DNA of 64,000 nucleotides from Pelomonas caseinilytica (GCF_021353235.1 NZ_JAJTWT010000005.1:186001-250000), one strand, 5' to 3'. Shown: positions 36,685 through 47,268, counted from the stretch's first letter. A program made the numbers and translations. Notes: generated by a model not told the origin, from the letters alone.

Positions 36685-38243
36685 GGTTTGTCTCCCGGCT
36701 GCTGGTCATCCTTTGGACGGTCTGGCGCTTCGGTCTCGATGACCTGGCCCTGTCGGGCCTGCGCCGCCGCCGCTTCCGGCTGCTGAGGCGTGTGACCCGG
36801 CTCGGCCGGCGCTGGCAGGAGCCGCGCGGCGTGCGGCTGCGGCTGGCGCTGGAGCGGCTGGGGCCCATCTTCGTCAAGTTCGGCCAGGTGCTGTCGACCC
36901 GGCGCGACCTGCTGCCCGCCGACGTCGCACTGGAGCTGGCCAAGCTGCAGGACCGTGTGCCGCCCTTCCCGGCGGCGGTGTCGCGCGAGATGGTCGAGCG
37001 CGCCTTCGGGAGGCCGCTCGAGGAACTGTTCGCCAGCTTCGAGGCCGAGCCGGTGGCCAGCGCGAGCATCGCCCAGGTGCACTTCGCCACGCTCAAGGAC
37101 GGCCGCGAGGTGGCGGTCAAGGTGCTGCGTCCGGGCATGTTGGACGTCATCGACGACGACCTGTCCCTGATGCGCAAGCTGGCCGGCTGGATCGAGCGCT
37201 TCTCCGCCGACGGCCGCCGGCTCAAGCCCCGCGAGGTGGTCGCCGAGTTCGACACCTACCTGCACGATGAGCTGGACCTGGTGCGAGAGGCCGCCAACGC
37301 CGCTCAGCTGCGCCGCAACATGGAGGGGTTGGACCTCGTCCTCGTGCCCGAGATGCACTGGGACCTGTGCAGCTCCGAGGTCATCGTGATGGAGCGCATG
37401 AAGGGCGTGCCCATCTCCCAGCGTGCCGTGCTGGAGGAAGCGGGCATCGACATCAAGAAGCTGGCCCGGGACGGCGTCACCATCTTCTTCACCCAGGTCT
37501 TCCGCGACGGCTTCTTCCACGCCGACATGCACCCCGGAAACATCCAGGTGAGCCTGGCGCCGGAGACCTTTGGCCGCTACATCGCCCTGGACTTCGGCAT
37601 CATCGGCACGCTGACCGAGGTCGACAAGGACTACCTCGCCCAGAACTTCATCGCCTTCTTCCAGCGCGACTACAAGCGCGTGGCCGAGCTGCACATCGCC
37701 TCCGGCTGGGTGCCGCCCGAGACCCGCGTCGATGCGCTCGAAAGCGCCGTCCGGGCCGTCTGCGAGCCGCATTTCGACCGGCCGCTCAAGGACATCTCGC
37801 TCGGCCAGGTGCTGCTGCGCCTGTTCCAGACCTCGCGGCGCTTCAACGTCGAGATCCAGCCCCAGCTCGTGCTGCTGCAGAAGACCCTGCTCAACGTCGA
37901 AGGCCTGGGGCGCCAACTCGACCCGGAACTCGACCTCTGGGCCACCGCCAAGCCCTTCCTGGAGCGCTGGATGAACGAGCAGGTCGGCTGGCCGGCCCTC
38001 ACCAAGCAGCTGCAGAAGGAGGCGCCACGCTTCGCCCAGCTCATTCCGGAGCTGCCGCGCCTCCTGCATGACGCCCTCAAGGGCCAGGCCCGCGGCGCCG
38101 ACGACGCCCAGCTGCGGGCCCTGGTGCGCGAACTGCGCAGCACCAACCGGTTGCTGTCGGGCCTGCTCTGGGGCGGTGCGGGCTTTGCTCTCGGGGCCAC
38201 GCTGGCCTGGCTGACCGCGCGCTTTCTGGGCATCAGTCCCTAG
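36681..38243 (+). CDS. ubiB: Ubiquinone biosynthesis regulatory protein kinase UbiB
   Basis: 520 residues. Atypical kinase/ATPase of the ADCK family needed for ubiquinone synthesis. Family landmarks: [20 protein letters not shown] (KxGQ motif near residue 61), the alanine-rich loop [11 protein letters not shown] near 128, the lysine in VAVKVLRP near 151, [11 protein letters not shown] near 281 and LDFGIIG near 305. Two C-terminal hydrophobic segments (about 478-515) anchor it to the membrane. Overlaps ubiJ by four bases. Confidence 0.97.
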   Translation: MRFVSRLLVILWTVWRFGLDDLALSGLRRRRFRLLRRVTRLGRRWQEPRGVRLRLALERLGPIFVKFGQVLSTRRDLLPADVALELAKLQDRVPPFPAAVSREMVERAFGRPLEELFASFEAEPVASASIAQVHFATLKDGREVAVKVLRPGMLDVIDDDLSLMRKLAGWIERFSADGRRLKPREVVAEFDTYLHDELDLVREAANAAQLRRNMEGLDLVLVPEMHWDLCSSEVIVMERMKGVPISQRAVLEEAGIDIKKLARDGVTIFFTQVFRDGFFHADMHPGNIQVSLAPETFGRYIALDFGIIGTLTEVDKDYLAQNFIAFFQRDYKRVAELHIASGWVPPETRVDALESAVRAVCEPHFDRPLKDISLGQVLLRLFQTSRRFNVEIQPQLVLLQKTLLNVEGLGRQLDPELDLWATAKPFLERWMNEQVGWPALTKQLQKEAPRFAQLIPELPRLLHDALKGQARGADDAQLRALVRELRSTNRLLSGLLWGGAGFALGATLAWLTARFLGISP

Positions 38244-38265
38244 CCGGCCGCCGCACCCCCGCCTT

Positions 38266-38271
38266 CATAAT
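38266..38271 (+). promoter_or_regulatory. -10-like element before the symporter gene
   Basis: CATAAT, 33 bases before the ATG at 38305, in a 61-base gap after ubiB. No matching -35 box; weak call. Confidence 0.3.
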
Positions 38272-38304
38272 CCGCGCCACTTTTTTCCGGCGTTCCTCCC
38301 TGCC

Positions 38305-39768
38305 ATGAACACCACGCTGATCGTTTTCGTCGTGCTCTACCTGCTCGGCACGCTGGGCATCGGCGTGTGGGCCGGCACGCGGGTCAAGAACACCTCCGAC
38401 TTCGCCGTCGCCGGCCGCAGCCTGCCGCTCGTCATGGTGGTCACCACCACCTTCGCCACCTGGTTCGGCGCCGAGACGGTGATGGGCCTGCCGGCCAAGT
38501 TCGTCCAGGGCGGCCTGAACGCCGTCGTGGAGGACCCCTTCGGCGCCGGGCTGTGCCTCGTGCTGGTCGGTGCCTTCTTCGCGGCCAAGCTCTACCAGAA
38601 GAACCTGCTGACCATCGGCGACTTCTACCGCCAGCGCTTCGGCAAGGGCGTCGAGATCTTCTGCTCGCTGGCCATCATCCTGAGCTATCTCGGCTGGGTC
38701 GCGGCCCAGGTGACGGCCCTGGGCCTGGTGTTCAACATCCTGACCGACGGCGCCATGAGCCCGCAGACCGGCATGATCGTCGGCCTGCTGGCCGTGCTGG
38801 TCTATGTCGTCATCGGCGGCTTCCTGGCCGTGGCCTGGACGGACTTCATCCAGATGATCGTGCTGGTGGTCGGCCTGGCCATCATCGCGGTCTTCGCGTC
38901 CGACCTGGCCGGCGGCGCCGGCAAGGTGCTGGACCTGGCCCAGAGGCGCGACCTCGGCCGCTTCCTGCCTGAGCCGGGCTTCACGCAGCTGGCGATGTTC
39001 ATCGGCTCCGGCCTGACCATGATGCTCGGCTCCATCCCGCAGCAGGACGTCTTCCAGCGCGTCATGTCGGCCAAGGACGCCAAGACGGCGCAGCGCGGCG
39101 CCATGATCGGCGGCTTCAGCTACATCGCCTTCGCCTTCGTGCCCATGTTCATCGTGCTCGCTGCCGTCGGCGTGATGGGCGACAAGGCGCTGGAGCTGGC
39201 CCAGAACGACTACCAGCGCGTGCTGCCCAGCTTCGTCATGGGCCACATGCCGCTGGTGATGCAGATCCTCTTCTTCGGCGCGCTGCTCTCGGCCATCAAG
39301 AGCACCTCGTCGGCCACGCTGCTGGCGCCGACGACCAGCTTCGTCGAGAACATCCTCAAGCAGATCCGCCCCGGCATGAGCGACAAGCAGCAGCTCGTGG
39401 CCATGCGGGTCACCCTCGTCGTTTTCGCGTTCGCCGTGCTGGCCTATGCCATCGCGCTGCAGGGCACGTCCATCTACGACCTCGTCAGCGCCGCCTACCA
39501 GGTGACGCTGGTCGCCGCCTTCGTGCCGCTGGTCTTCGGCCTGTACTGGCACCGCGCCACGACGCAGGGAGCCGTGTTCTCCATTTTCGCCGGCGTTGGC
39601 GTCTGGGTGGCCTATTTCCCGCAGGTCACGGCCTGGGGCGAACTCTTCCCGGGCCAGCTCGCCGGCCTCTTCGCCGCGCTGGCCGGTATGGTGGTGGGCT
39701 CGCTGATGCCCCAGATCCTGACCAACCGCCACGAGCACGTCAGCCACCATTTGCAGCCCCACCCCTGA
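38305..39768 (+). CDS. Sodium:solute symporter family transporter
   Basis: 487 residues with about 13 transmembrane segments, start ATG 61 bases after ubiB. SSS-family features: VAGRSLPLVMVVTTTFATWFGAETVMG near residue 36, TIGDFYRQRFGK near 103, LGSIPQQDVFQRVMSAKDAKTAQRG near 235 and the sodium-site region FFGALLSAIKSTSSATLLAP near 322. Sodium-coupled uptake of an organic solute; the substrate cannot be told. The C-terminus is His-rich (NRHEHVSHHLQPHP). Confidence 0.92.
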   Translation: MNTTLIVFVVLYLLGTLGIGVWAGTRVKNTSDFAVAGRSLPLVMVVTTTFATWFGAETVMGLPAKFVQGGLNAVVEDPFGAGLCLVLVGAFFAAKLYQKNLLTIGDFYRQRFGKGVEIFCSLAIILSYLGWVAAQVTALGLVFNILTDGAMSPQTGMIVGLLAVLVYVVIGGFLAVAWTDFIQMIVLVVGLAIIAVFASDLAGGAGKVLDLAQRRDLGRFLPEPGFTQLAMFIGSGLTMMLGSIPQQDVFQRVMSAKDAKTAQRGAMIGGFSYIAFAFVPMFIVLAAVGVMGDKALELAQNDYQRVLPSFVMGHMPLVMQILFFGALLSAIKSTSSATLLAPTTSFVENILKQIRPGMSDKQQLVAMRVTLVVFAFAVLAYAIALQGTSIYDLVSAAYQVTLVAAFVPLVFGLYWHRATTQGAVFSIFAGVGVWVAYFPQVTAWGELFPGQLAGLFAALAGMVVGSLMPQILTNRHEHVSHHLQPHP

Positions 39769-39821
39769 AGGCCGGAGGGCGTTCGCGGGCCCGTGCCCGC
39801 CGCCGCCCACCTGGCTTCGGC

Positions 39822-39848
39822 TTGAAATCGGCGCGGTGCCCCTAAAAT
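39822..39848 (+). promoter_or_regulatory. Sigma-70-like promoter of the FmdB gene
   Basis: TTGAAA (39822-39827), 15-base spacer, TAAAAT (39843-39848). Predicted start near 39855, 24 bases before the ATG at 39879. The spacer is slightly short. Confidence 0.5.
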
Positions 39849-39878
39849 GACGGGCTTTGCCCACTCTTTTGCACCACC

Positions 39879-40196
39879 ATGCCGATCTACGCCTACCGCT
39901 GCAGCGCCTGTGGCCACGCCAAGGACGTGCTGCAAAAGCTCTCTGACGCCCCTCTCACCACCTGCCCGTCCTGCGGCGCCGAGGCCTTCGGCAAGCAGGT
40001 CACGGCCGCCGGCTTCCAGCTCAAGGGCTCGGGCTGGTACGTGACCGACTTCCGCGGCGGCAACAGCGGCGGCGGCGCCGCTGCGAGCGCGGCGGCACCC
40101 GCGGCCGAGCCGGCCAAGTCGGAGTCGTCGTCGACCGAGGCCTCCTCGTCGTCGGCCCCGTCCACACCTTGCGGCGGCTCCTGCGCCTGCCACTGA
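39879..40196 (+). CDS. FmdB family zinc-ribbon protein
   Basis: 105 residues. The first 45 form the FmdB zinc ribbon: MPIYAYRCSACGHAKDVLQK, then TTCPSCG, two CxxC pairs for one zinc ion. GFQLKGSGWYVTDFR is the family's second conserved block. The C-terminal part is Ala/Ser/Glu low-complexity and ends CGGSCACH, another potential metal ligand group. Function unknown; the FmdB-DUF502-aspS order is a conserved betaproteobacterial string. Ends 13 bases before the next gene. Confidence 0.92.
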   Translation: MPIYAYRCSACGHAKDVLQKLSDAPLTTCPSCGAEAFGKQVTAAGFQLKGSGWYVTDFRGGNSGGGAAASAAAPAAEPAKSESSSTEASSSSAPSTPCGGSCACH

Positions 40197-40209
40197 CCAG
40201 CAGGGCTTC

Positions 40210-40893
40210 GTGGGCGCATCACTCCGCAAATACCTCGTCGCCGGCCTGCTGGTCTGGCTGCCGCTGGCCATCACCGTCTGGGTGCTGACCCAGGCGCTGG
40301 ATGTCGTCAACGGCGTCTTCGGCTCGCTGCTGGCCGCGCTGGCGCTCGTCGTGCCGGCGTCGCTGCGCGAGGGCCTGCTGGAGCTGCGCCACGTGCCCGG
40401 CCTGGGTCTCGTCATCCTGGCCGGCGGCCTGCTGCTGACGGGCGTCTTCGTCGCCAACATCTTCGGACAGTGGATGCTGGCGCAGTGGGACCGGCTGATG
40501 TCCCACATCCCCATCGTCAAGAGCATCTACAGCTCGGTCAAGCAGGTCTCGGACACGCTGTTCTCCAGCAGCGGCAACGCCTTCCGCGAGGCGGTGCTGG
40601 TGCAGTACCCGCGCGCCGGTTCCTGGACCATCGCCTTCGTCACCGGCACGCCCAGCGGCGAGGTCGCCTGCCACCTGGACGAGGAGCACCTCAGCATCTA
40701 CGTGCCCACCACGCCCAACCCCACCTCGGGCTTCTTCCTCATCGTGCCGCGCTCCGACGTGAAGCCCCTGCACATGACGGTGGACGAGGCGCTGAAATAC
40801 ATCATCTCGATGGGGACGGTCGCCCCGCTGCCCCACCTCGACCAGGCGGGCGCCCTGCCGCTGGACGAGACGGCGCGAAACCGGCCGGGTTGA
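40210..40893 (+). CDS. DUF502 membrane protein
   Basis: 227 residues, GTG start at 40210 with CAGGG shortly upstream. Two transmembrane segments (about 8-30 and 65-90). The block IPIVKSIYSSVKQVSDTLFSS near residue 101 and VYVPTTPNPTSGFFLIVPRSDV near 160 are the DUF502 signatures. Function unknown. Located between fmdB and aspS, its usual place in Burkholderiales. Confidence 0.92.
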   Translation: MGASLRKYLVAGLLVWLPLAITVWVLTQALDVVNGVFGSLLAALALVVPASLREGLLELRHVPGLGLVILAGGLLLTGVFVANIFGQWMLAQWDRLMSHIPIVKSIYSSVKQVSDTLFSSSGNAFREAVLVQYPRAGSWTIAFVTGTPSGEVACHLDEEHLSIYVPTTPNPTSGFFLIVPRSDVKPLHMTVDEALKYIISMGTVAPLPHLDQAGALPLDETARNRPG

Positions 40894-40913
40894 ACGCCCC
40901 GGCAGGCGTTCAA
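40890..40913 (+). other. Perfect hairpin between the DUF502 gene and aspS
   Basis: TTGAACGCC-CCGGCA-GGCGTTCAA, nine-base stem overlapping the DUF502 stop codon, 65 bases before the aspS start. There is no T run, so a processing or stabilising structure is more likely than a terminator. Confidence 0.6.
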
Positions 40914-40977
40914 TCCTGAGAGCCGAGCGAGCTCGCCAGCGCCCACAAGACACCCGTACTGAATTCCGGAGAACTCC

Positions 40978-42768
40978 ATGCGTACCTGCTATGCCGGCCA
41001 AGTCAGCGAAAAGCTGCTCGACCAGACCGTGACCCTGATGGGCTGGGCCCACCGTCGCCGCGACCACGGCGGCGTCATCTTCATCGACCTGCGCGACCGT
41101 GAAGGTCTCGTCCAGGTCGTCTGCGACCCCGACCGCCCCGACATGTTCAAGATCGCCGAGGGCGTGCGCAGCGAGTTCTGCCTCAAGATCATCGGCAAGG
41201 TCCGCTCGCGCCCGGCGGGCACCGAGAACGCCAACCTCGTCTCCGGCAAGGTCGAGATCCTCTGCCACGAGATCGAGGTGCTGAACCCCTCGGTGGCCGT
41301 GCCCTTCCAGCTCGACGACGACAACCTGTCCGAGACGACCCGCCTCACGCACCGCGTGCTGGACCTGCGCCGCCCCTACATGCAGAACAACCTCATGCTG
41401 CGCTACCGCGTGGCCATGGAGGTGCGCAAGTTCCTGGATGAGCACGGCTTCATCGACATCGAGACGCCCATGCTCACCAAGAGCACGCCCGAGGGCGCGC
41501 GCGACTACCTCGTGCCCAGCCGCGTGCACGACGGCCACTTCTTCGCGCTGCCGCAGTCGCCCCAGCTCTTCAAGCAGCTGCTGATGGTGGCGGGCTTCGA
41601 CCGCTACTACCAGATCACCAAGTGCTTCCGCGACGAGGACCTGCGCGCCGACCGCCAGCCCGAGTTCACGCAGATCGATATCGAGACCAGCTTCCTCACC
41701 GAGGAGGAGATCCGCTCGATGTTCGAGGGCATGATCCGCCACGTCTTCCGCAAGACGATGAACGTCGAGCTGGGTGACTACCCGGTCATGAAGTACGCCG
41801 AGGCCATGCACCGCTTCGGCTCCGACAAGCCCGACCTGCGCGTCAAGCTCGAGTTCACCGAGCTGACCGATGCCATGGCGACGGTGGACTTCAAGGTTTT
41901 CAGCGGCCCGGCCACGACGCCGGGCGGCCGTGTCGTTGCGCTGCGCGTGCCGGGCGGCGGCGCCATGAGCCGCGGCGAGATCGACGCCTACACCGAGTTC
42001 GTCAAGATCTACGGCGCCAAGGGCCTGGCGTGGATCAAGGTCAATGAGGTGGCCAAGGGCCGCGAGGGCCTGCAGTCGCCCATCGTCAAGAACCTGCACG
42101 ACGAGGCCATCGCCGAGGTGCTCAAGCGCACCGGCGCGCAAGACGGCGACCTGCTCTTCTTCGGCGCCGACAAGGCCAAGGTCGTCAACGACGCCATCGG
42201 CGCCCTGCGCCTGAAGGTCGGCCACAGCGAATTCGGCAAGGCCAACGGCCTCTTCGAGGACCGCTGGGCGCCGCTGTGGGTGGTCGACTTCCCGATGTTC
42301 GAGTTCGACGACGAAGCCAACCGCTGGAACGCCGTGCACCACCCGTTCACGGCGCCCAAGGACGGCCATGAGGACTTCATGACCACCGACCCGGGCAAGT
42401 GCGTGGCCAAGGCCTACGACATGGTGCTCAACGGCTGGGAACTCGGCGGCGGCTCGGTGCGTATCCACCGCGCCGAAGTGCAGGCCAAGGTCTTCGACGC
42501 CCTCAACATCGGTCCCGAGGACCAGCGCGTCAAGTTCGGCTTCCTGCTGGACGCCCTGCAGTACGGCGCCCCCCCGCATGGCGGCTTGGCCTTCGGCCTG
42601 GACCGCCTGGTCACGCTGATGACCAAGGCCGAGTCCATCCGCGACGTCATCGCCTTCCCCAAGACGCAGCGCGCGCAATGCCTGCTGACCGGCGCGCCCT
42701 CGCTGGTGGACGAGAAGCAGCTGCGAGAGCTGCACATCCGGCTGCGCAACGTGACGCCGGCGACCTGA
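40978..42768 (+). CDS. aspS: Aspartate--tRNA ligase
   Basis: 596 residues, the bacterial length; ATG with GGAGAA five bases upstream. Class II synthetase: N-terminal OB-fold anticodon-binding domain ([27 protein letters not shown]), catalytic motif 2 [19 protein letters not shown] near residue 218, the bacterial GAD insert (about 300-420) and motif 3 [13 protein letters not shown] near 538. Charges tRNA-Asp; whether it also charges tRNA-Asn (non-discriminating type) cannot be decided here. A strong terminator follows. Confidence 0.98.
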   Translation: MRTCYAGQVSEKLLDQTVTLMGWAHRRRDHGGVIFIDLRDREGLVQVVCDPDRPDMFKIAEGVRSEFCLKIIGKVRSRPAGTENANLVSGKVEILCHEIEVLNPSVAVPFQLDDDNLSETTRLTHRVLDLRRPYMQNNLMLRYRVAMEVRKFLDEHGFIDIETPMLTKSTPEGARDYLVPSRVHDGHFFALPQSPQLFKQLLMVAGFDRYYQITKCFRDEDLRADRQPEFTQIDIETSFLTEEEIRSMFEGMIRHVFRKTMNVELGDYPVMKYAEAMHRFGSDKPDLRVKLEFTELTDAMATVDFKVFSGPATTPGGRVVALRVPGGGAMSRGEIDAYTEFVKIYGAKGLAWIKVNEVAKGREGLQSPIVKNLHDEAIAEVLKRTGAQDGDLLFFGADKAKVVNDAIGALRLKVGHSEFGKANGLFEDRWAPLWVVDFPMFEFDDEANRWNAVHHPFTAPKDGHEDFMTTDPGKCVAKAYDMVLNGWELGGGSVRIHRAEVQAKVFDALNIGPEDQRVKFGFLLDALQYGAPPHGGLAFGLDRLVTLMTKAESIRDVIAFPKTQRAQCLLTGAPSLVDEKQLRELHIRLRNVTPAT

Positions 42769-42785
42769 TCGTCAGCCGCTCATGC

Positions 42786-42812
42786 AGAAGCCCCGCGATG
42801 CGGGGCTTCTTT
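42786..42812. terminator. Bidirectional terminator between aspS and mpl
   Basis: AGAAGCCCCGC-GAT-GCGGGGCTTCT (42786-42810), an 11-base perfect stem, followed by TTCATTTC. It lies between aspS (plus, ends 42768) and mpl (minus, ends 42812). Confidence 0.88.
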
Positions 42813-44173
42813 CATTTCGCGAGGGCGGCCAGCAGCTTGTCGTGAATGCCGCCGAATCCGCCATTGCTCATGCACAGCAGGTGGTCACCCGGCTTGGCGG
42901 CCTTGACCACTGCGGCCACGAGGGCGTCCACGTCGGCGCCGACGACGGCCTGGGCGCCCATGGGCGCGAGCGCCTCCCTGGCGTCCCAGCTCAGGCCCTG
43001 CTGGTTGCAGAAGGCCAGGTCCGCCTCCTCCAGCGCCCAGGGCAGCTGCGCCTTCATGGTGCCTAGCTTCATCGTGTTGGAGCGCGGCTCGAAGATGGCG
43101 AGGATGCGTTCCGCCGGCGCGATGCGCCTGCGCAGGCCGTTGATGGTCGTGCGGATGGCCGTCGGGTGGTGGGCGAAGTCGTCGTAGACCTTGATGCCGT
43201 TGACTTCGCCGCGCAGCTCCATGCGGCGGCGCACGTTCTGGAACTCGGACAAGGCGGCGGCCGCCTGCTCGGGCGCCACGCCCACGTGTTCGGCCGCGGC
43301 GATGGCCGCCAGCGCATTGAGCTGGTTGTGCTCGCCGATCAGGCTCCATTCGACGCGGGCGACCTTGAGGCTGCCGCGCAGCACGTCGAAGGCCTGGGGC
43401 TCGCCCCGTGCGCGCAGCATGCCGGCTTCTTCCTTCTTGGCGCCGAAGCGTTGCACCTCGCTCCAGCAGCCGCGGGCGATGACGCGCTGCAGCGCTTCCT
43501 CGCGGGCGTTGACGACGAGTCGGCCACTCGCGGGCACGGTGCGCACGAGGTGATGGAACTGGGTCTCGATGGCGGCCAGGTCGGGGAAGATGTCGGCGTG
43601 GTCGTGCTCGAGGTTGTTCAGGATGGCCGTGCGCGGCCGGTAGTGCACGAACTTGCTGCGCTTGTCGAAGAAGGCGGTGTCGTACTCGTCCGCCTCGATG
43701 ACGAAGCATTTCCCTTCGCCGAGCCGGGCCGAGACGCTGAAGTTCTGCGGCACGCCGCCGACGAGGAAACCCGGCTTGAGGCCGGCATGCTCCAGGATCC
43801 AGGCCAGCATGGAGGTGGTCGTCGTCTTGCCGTGGGTGCCGGCCACCGCCAGCACGTGGCGGCCCTGCAGCACGTGCTCCGCCAGCCATTGCGGCCCCGA
43901 GATGTAGGGCAGGCCGGCGTCCAGGATGGCCTCCATCAGCGGGAAGCGCTCGCCGCGCGTGACGACGTTGCCGATGACGAAGACGTCCGGCTTGAGCTCC
44001 AGCTGCTCGGCGCCGAAGCCTTCGATCAGTTGAATGCCCAGGGCCTCGAGCTGGGTGCTCATCGGCGGATAGACGTTGGCGTCGCAGCCGGTGACCCGGT
44101 GGCCGGCCTCGCGCGCCAGGGCTGCCAGGCCACCCATGAAGGTGCCGCAGATGCCGAGGATGTGCAGATGCAT
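42812..44173 (-). CDS. mpl: UDP-N-acetylmuramate:L-alanyl-gamma-D-glutamyl-meso-diaminopimelate ligase
   Basis: 453 residues from the ATG at 44173. Mur-ligase family enzyme that re-attaches the recycled murein tripeptide to UDP-MurNAc. HLHILGICGTFMGGLAALA at the start, VAGTHGKTTTTSML near residue 109 (ATP loop), FVIEADEYDTAFFDKRSKFVHY near 168 and YDDFAHHPTAIRTTINGLR near 329 are Mpl-type signatures. Follows hemL by 29 bases on the same strand. Confidence 0.95.
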   Translation of the reverse strand: MHLHILGICGTFMGGLAALAREAGHRVTGCDANVYPPMSTQLEALGIQLIEGFGAEQLELKPDVFVIGNVVTRGERFPLMEAILDAGLPYISGPQWLAEHVLQGRHVLAVAGTHGKTTTTSMLAWILEHAGLKPGFLVGGVPQNFSVSARLGEGKCFVIEADEYDTAFFDKRSKFVHYRPRTAILNNLEHDHADIFPDLAAIETQFHHLVRTVPASGRLVVNAREEALQRVIARGCWSEVQRFGAKKEEAGMLRARGEPQAFDVLRGSLKVARVEWSLIGEHNQLNALAAIAAAEHVGVAPEQAAAALSEFQNVRRRMELRGEVNGIKVYDDFAHHPTAIRTTINGLRRRIAPAERILAIFEPRSNTMKLGTMKAQLPWALEEADLAFCNQQGLSWDAREALAPMGAQAVVGADVDALVAAVVKAAKPGDHLLCMSNGGFGGIHDKLLAALAK

Positions 44174-44202
44174 GTCGATGGCGCCCGAGGGGCGCTCCAG
44201 GT

Positions 44203-45489
44203 TCAGCGCAAGGCCGTGCGCGCGGCGGCCAGCGTGGCGGCGATGTCCGCCTCGCTGTGGGCGGCCGACACGAAGCCGGCCTCGTACAGCGCCGGAGCAA
44301 GATAGATGCCGGCATCCAGCATCGCGTGGAAGAAGCGGTTGAAGCGCTCCTTGTCCGTGGTCATCACGGTCGTGTAGTTCTGGGGCAGCTCGGGCAGCAG
44401 GAAGAAGCCGAACATGCCGCCCTCGCAGTCGGCGCTGAAGGGCACGCCGTTGTCGGCTGCCACCGCCTTCAAGCCGTCCACCAGCTGGCGGGTCCGGGCG
44501 GCGAGGGCGTCGAAGAACCCGGGCTTCTGGATCTCGCGCAGCGTGGCCAGGCCGCAGGCCGTGGCCACCGGGTTGCCGGAGAGCGTGCCGGCCTGGTAGA
44601 CGCCGCCGAGCGGGGCGAGGTGCTGCATGACCTCCCGCCGGGCGCCGAAGGCGGCCAGCGGCATGCCGCCGCCGATGACCTTGCCGAAGACGGAGATGTC
44701 CGGCGCGAAGCCGGGGATGAGCTGGGCGTAGTGGCCCTGGGCCGATCCGAGACCGACCCGGAAGCCCGTCATCACCTCGTCCAGCACCAGCAGGGCGCCG
44801 TGCTCGGTGCATAGCCGGCGCAGCGCCGTCATGAAGGGCAGGGAGGCCCGCACGAAGTTCATGTTGCCCGCGATGGGCTCGACGATGACGCAGGCCAGTT
44901 CGCGGCCGAACTCGGCGAAGGCGGCCTCCAGCTGCTCGACGTTGTTGTATTCCAGGACGACGGTGTCGGCCGCCGCCCCGGGCGTGACGCCGGCACTGGT
45001 CGGGTGGCCGAAGGTCGCCAGGCCCGAACCGGCCTTCACCAGCAAGGCGTCGGTATGGCCGTGGTAGCAGCCCTCGAACTTGATGAACTTGGGCCGCCCG
45101 GTGGCGCCGCGGGCCAGGCGGATGGCGCTCATGGTCGCCTCGGTGCCGGAGCTGACGAGGCGCACCTGGTCGATGCTGGGCACCAGCTTGAGGATCTCCT
45201 CGGCCAGCTCGATCTCGCGCTCGGTCGGCGCGCCGAAGGAGAAGCCCTCGGCGGCGGCCTTGAGCACGGCCTCCAGCACGGCGGGATGGCCATGCCCGAG
45301 GATCATCGGCCCCCAGGAGCCGATGTAGTCGACATAACGCCGGCCTTCGGCGTCATAGATGTAGGCGCCCTCGCCGCGAGCGATGAAGCGCGGCGTGCCG
45401 CCGACGGCGCGGAAGGCGCGCACGGGCGAGTTCACGCCGCCGGGGATGACGCGCGAGGCGCGCTCGAAGAGCTCGGAATTGCTGGCCAT
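44203..45489 (-). CDS. hemL: Glutamate-1-semialdehyde 2,1-aminomutase
   Basis: 428 residues. PLP enzyme that makes 5-aminolevulinate, the haem and chlorophyll precursor, in the C5 pathway. Start [26 protein letters not shown] is diagnostic; [16 protein letters not shown] near residue 120, DEVMTGFRV near 245 and the cofactor lysine in [10 protein letters not shown] near 270. Same strand as thiD, 17 bases away, a gene pair common in Burkholderiales. Confidence 0.98.
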   Translation of the reverse strand: MASNSELFERASRVIPGGVNSPVRAFRAVGGTPRFIARGEGAYIYDAEGRRYVDYIGSWGPMILGHGHPAVLEAVLKAAAEGFSFGAPTEREIELAEEILKLVPSIDQVRLVSSGTEATMSAIRLARGATGRPKFIKFEGCYHGHTDALLVKAGSGLATFGHPTSAGVTPGAAADTVVLEYNNVEQLEAAFAEFGRELACVIVEPIAGNMNFVRASLPFMTALRRLCTEHGALLVLDEVMTGFRVGLGSAQGHYAQLIPGFAPDISVFGKVIGGGMPLAAFGARREVMQHLAPLGGVYQAGTLSGNPVATACGLATLREIQKPGFFDALAARTRQLVDGLKAVAADNGVPFSADCEGGMFGFFLLPELPQNYTTVMTTDKERFNRFFHAMLDAGIYLAPALYEAGFVSAAHSEADIAATLAAARTALR

Positions 45490-45506
45490 GGAACGGGATC
45501 TGGGGG

Positions 45507-46454
45507 TTAGTGCATGCGCCGCGGCGTCTTGGGCGTCGGCTCGGGTTCGGGCTCGATGTCCTCCGGCTCGGGCTCGGCGCCGTCCTCGTCGGCCGGCGGC
45601 AGCGCCCAGAAGAAGCGGTCGGGCACGACGTTGCCCATGCCCGGGCGGAAGCCCGCGTCCAGCGACTGGTCCAGGAAGGACAGCGCCTCGCTGACGGCCG
45701 AGTGCAGCTCGGCGCCCACCGACAGCAGCGCCGCCAGCGCGGCCGAGAGCGTGTCGCCGGCGCCGACGAAGGCGGTCTCGAAGCGCTCGAACTTCTCGCC
45801 GGCGATGGGGCCCTGGGCGTTGGCCAGCACGTTGTCCACGTACTGGTTGGGCAGCTGGATGCCGGTGACGAGCACGTGGGGCACGCCGGCCTGCGCCGCG
45901 GCGACGGCCAGCTCGCGGGCCGAGGGCGAACGCTCGCTGTCCCAATCGGGCAGCAGGAAGTCCGTCATGGTCTTGTGGTTGCCGACCAGCACCGTCGTCT
46001 GCGGCAGCACCAGCTCGCGCAGGGCGTCGAGGTAGCTCTGCTGCTCGTCCTCGTCGATCCAGGCGACGGAGGGCAGGTAGGTCACCAGTGGAACGTCCGG
46101 GTAGTCGCTGAGCACTTCGGCCACGGCGCTGACGGCCTCGGCATTGCCCAGGAAGCCCACCTTCCAGGCCGTGATGGGCACGTCCTCGAGGATGTGGCGG
46201 GCCTGCTCGGCGACCGTGTCGGGGTCGAGGCTCTCGTGCTCGAAGACCTCGGCTGTGTCGCGCATGACGATGGCCGTGACGACGGGCAGGCAGTGGGCGC
46301 CCATCGCGGCGATGGTGGCCACGTCGCCGGCCAGGCCGCCTGCGCCCGAGGCGTCGCTGGCGTTGAAGCTCAGCACGCACGCGGGCGGCGGGCTTTCCTG
46401 TTCGTCCTGGGGGTCTTCGACCTCGGTGTCGGGGGGGAGGGGTGTTGAGCTCAT
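45507..46454 (-). CDS. thiD: Hydroxymethylpyrimidine/phosphomethylpyrimidine kinase family protein
   Basis: 315 residues from the ATG at 46454. Ribokinase-like fold of the ThiD group: [34 protein letters not shown] corresponds to the ThiD segment that starts AGxDxSGGAGIQADLKT, though the opening residues differ. The ATP/anion-hole motif [17 protein letters not shown] is intact near residue 235. An acidic Glu/Pro tail (about 285-312) is extra. Expected role: phosphorylation of HMP in thiamine synthesis; substrate range is less certain than the fold. Divergent from the rubredoxin gene. Confidence 0.82.
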   Translation of the reverse strand: MSSTPLPPDTEVEDPQDEQESPPPACVLSFNASDASGAGGLAGDVATIAAMGAHCLPVVTAIVMRDTAEVFEHESLDPDTVAEQARHILEDVPITAWKVGFLGNAEAVSAVAEVLSDYPDVPLVTYLPSVAWIDEDEQQSYLDALRELVLPQTTVLVGNHKTMTDFLLPDWDSERSPSARELAVAAAQAGVPHVLVTGIQLPNQYVDNVLANAQGPIAGEKFERFETAFVGAGDTLSAALAALLSVGAELHSAVSEALSFLDQSLDAGFRPGMGNVVPDRFFWALPPADEDGAEPEPEDIEPEPEPTPKTPRRMH

Positions 46455-46577
46455 GAGGAGTCGTGGCGGTCGCGGCCGAAAGAGCTGCCGCAAAGCGTGG
46501 AGTCTGCCGCTAAAAGGCCGCTTCCGAGGCCCTAAGCACAGGCGTTTGCCCTCAGCATTGCGCTCTCGGGCCCTGGC

Positions 46578-46583
46578 TAGAAT
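46578..46583 (+). promoter_or_regulatory. -10-like element of the rubredoxin/pil transcript
   Basis: TAGAAT, 32 bases before the GTG of the rubredoxin gene, in a 161-base divergent gap. TTGCGC at 46558 is only 14 bases upstream, so the -35 box is unclear. Confidence 0.4.
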
Positions 46584-46615
46584 GATTCGATTGTAGTGAG
46601 CAAAGTTAGAGCAAC

Positions 46616-46789
46616 GTGAGCGAACCCAGTACCTGGATGTGCCTGATCTGCGGATGGATCTACGACGAAGCAGCGGGTGATCCCGAGCATGGCATTGCCC
46701 CCGGCACCAAGTGGGAGGACGTGGACATGAACTGGACCTGCCCCGACTGCGGCGCACGCAAGGAAGATTTCGAGATGGTGCGCATCTGA
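46616..46789 (+). CDS. Rubredoxin
   Basis: 57 residues, GTG start, short and easily missed. Translation gives MSEPSTWMCLICGWIYDEAA..., with CxxC at residues 9-12 and TCPDCG with CxxC at 42-45, the four ligands of one iron in the FeS4 centre. GIAPGTKWEDV is the conserved middle. A small cytoplasmic electron carrier. In Burkholderiales it usually stands directly before the pilGHIJ operon, as here, 55 bases upstream of pilG; the functional link is unclear. Confidence 0.95.
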   Translation: MSEPSTWMCLICGWIYDEAAGDPEHGIAPGTKWEDVDMNWTCPDCGARKEDFEMVRI

Positions 46790-46844
46790 CGCCGTCTCGC
46801 CACCGGCCTGGCCCCGAGCTGACGAAGTTTCGAGGAGACGAGGT

Positions 46845-47234
46845 TTGAAAGAGCAAGTTTCCGACGCGGGGCCGACCCGCATCCTGGTCATCGACGACAG
46901 CAACACCATCCGCCGCAGCGCGGAGATCTTCCTTAAACAGGGCGGCCACGAGGTCGCCCTCGCCGAAGACGGATTCGATGCCCTGGCCAAGCTCGGCGAC
47001 TTCCATCCCGACCTCGTCTTCTGCGACATCCTGATGCCGCGTCTGGACGGATACCAGACCTGCGCCATCATCAAGCGCAACCCGGAGTTTTCGGGCGTGC
47101 CGGTGATCATGCTGTCGTCCAAGGACGGCCTCTTCGACAAGGCCCGCGGGCGCATGGTGGGCTCGCAGGACTACCTGACCAAGCCCTTCACCAAGGATCA
47201 GCTGCTTCAGGCGGTGCTGCAGCACCGGCCCTGA
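46845..47234 (+). CDS. pilG: PilG-like response regulator (type IV pilus chemosensory system)
   Basis: 129 residues from a TTG start with GGAG and GAGG in the preceding 15 bases. A single receiver domain: acidic pair in VIDDSNTIRRSAEIFL, phospho-acceptor Asp in CDILMPRLDGYQT, and the conserved Lys in YLTKPFTKDQL. No output domain, so it acts by protein contact, in known systems on the pilus extension motor. First of the pilG-H-I-J-chpA series. Confidence 0.92.
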   Translation: MKEQVSDAGPTRILVIDDSNTIRRSAEIFLKQGGHEVALAEDGFDALAKLGDFHPDLVFCDILMPRLDGYQTCAIIKRNPEFSGVPVIMLSSKDGLFDKARGRMVGSQDYLTKPFTKDQLLQAVLQHRP

Positions 47235-47268
47235 CGGGGCCTGAAGCGACTACTGAGCGAGAACTGCC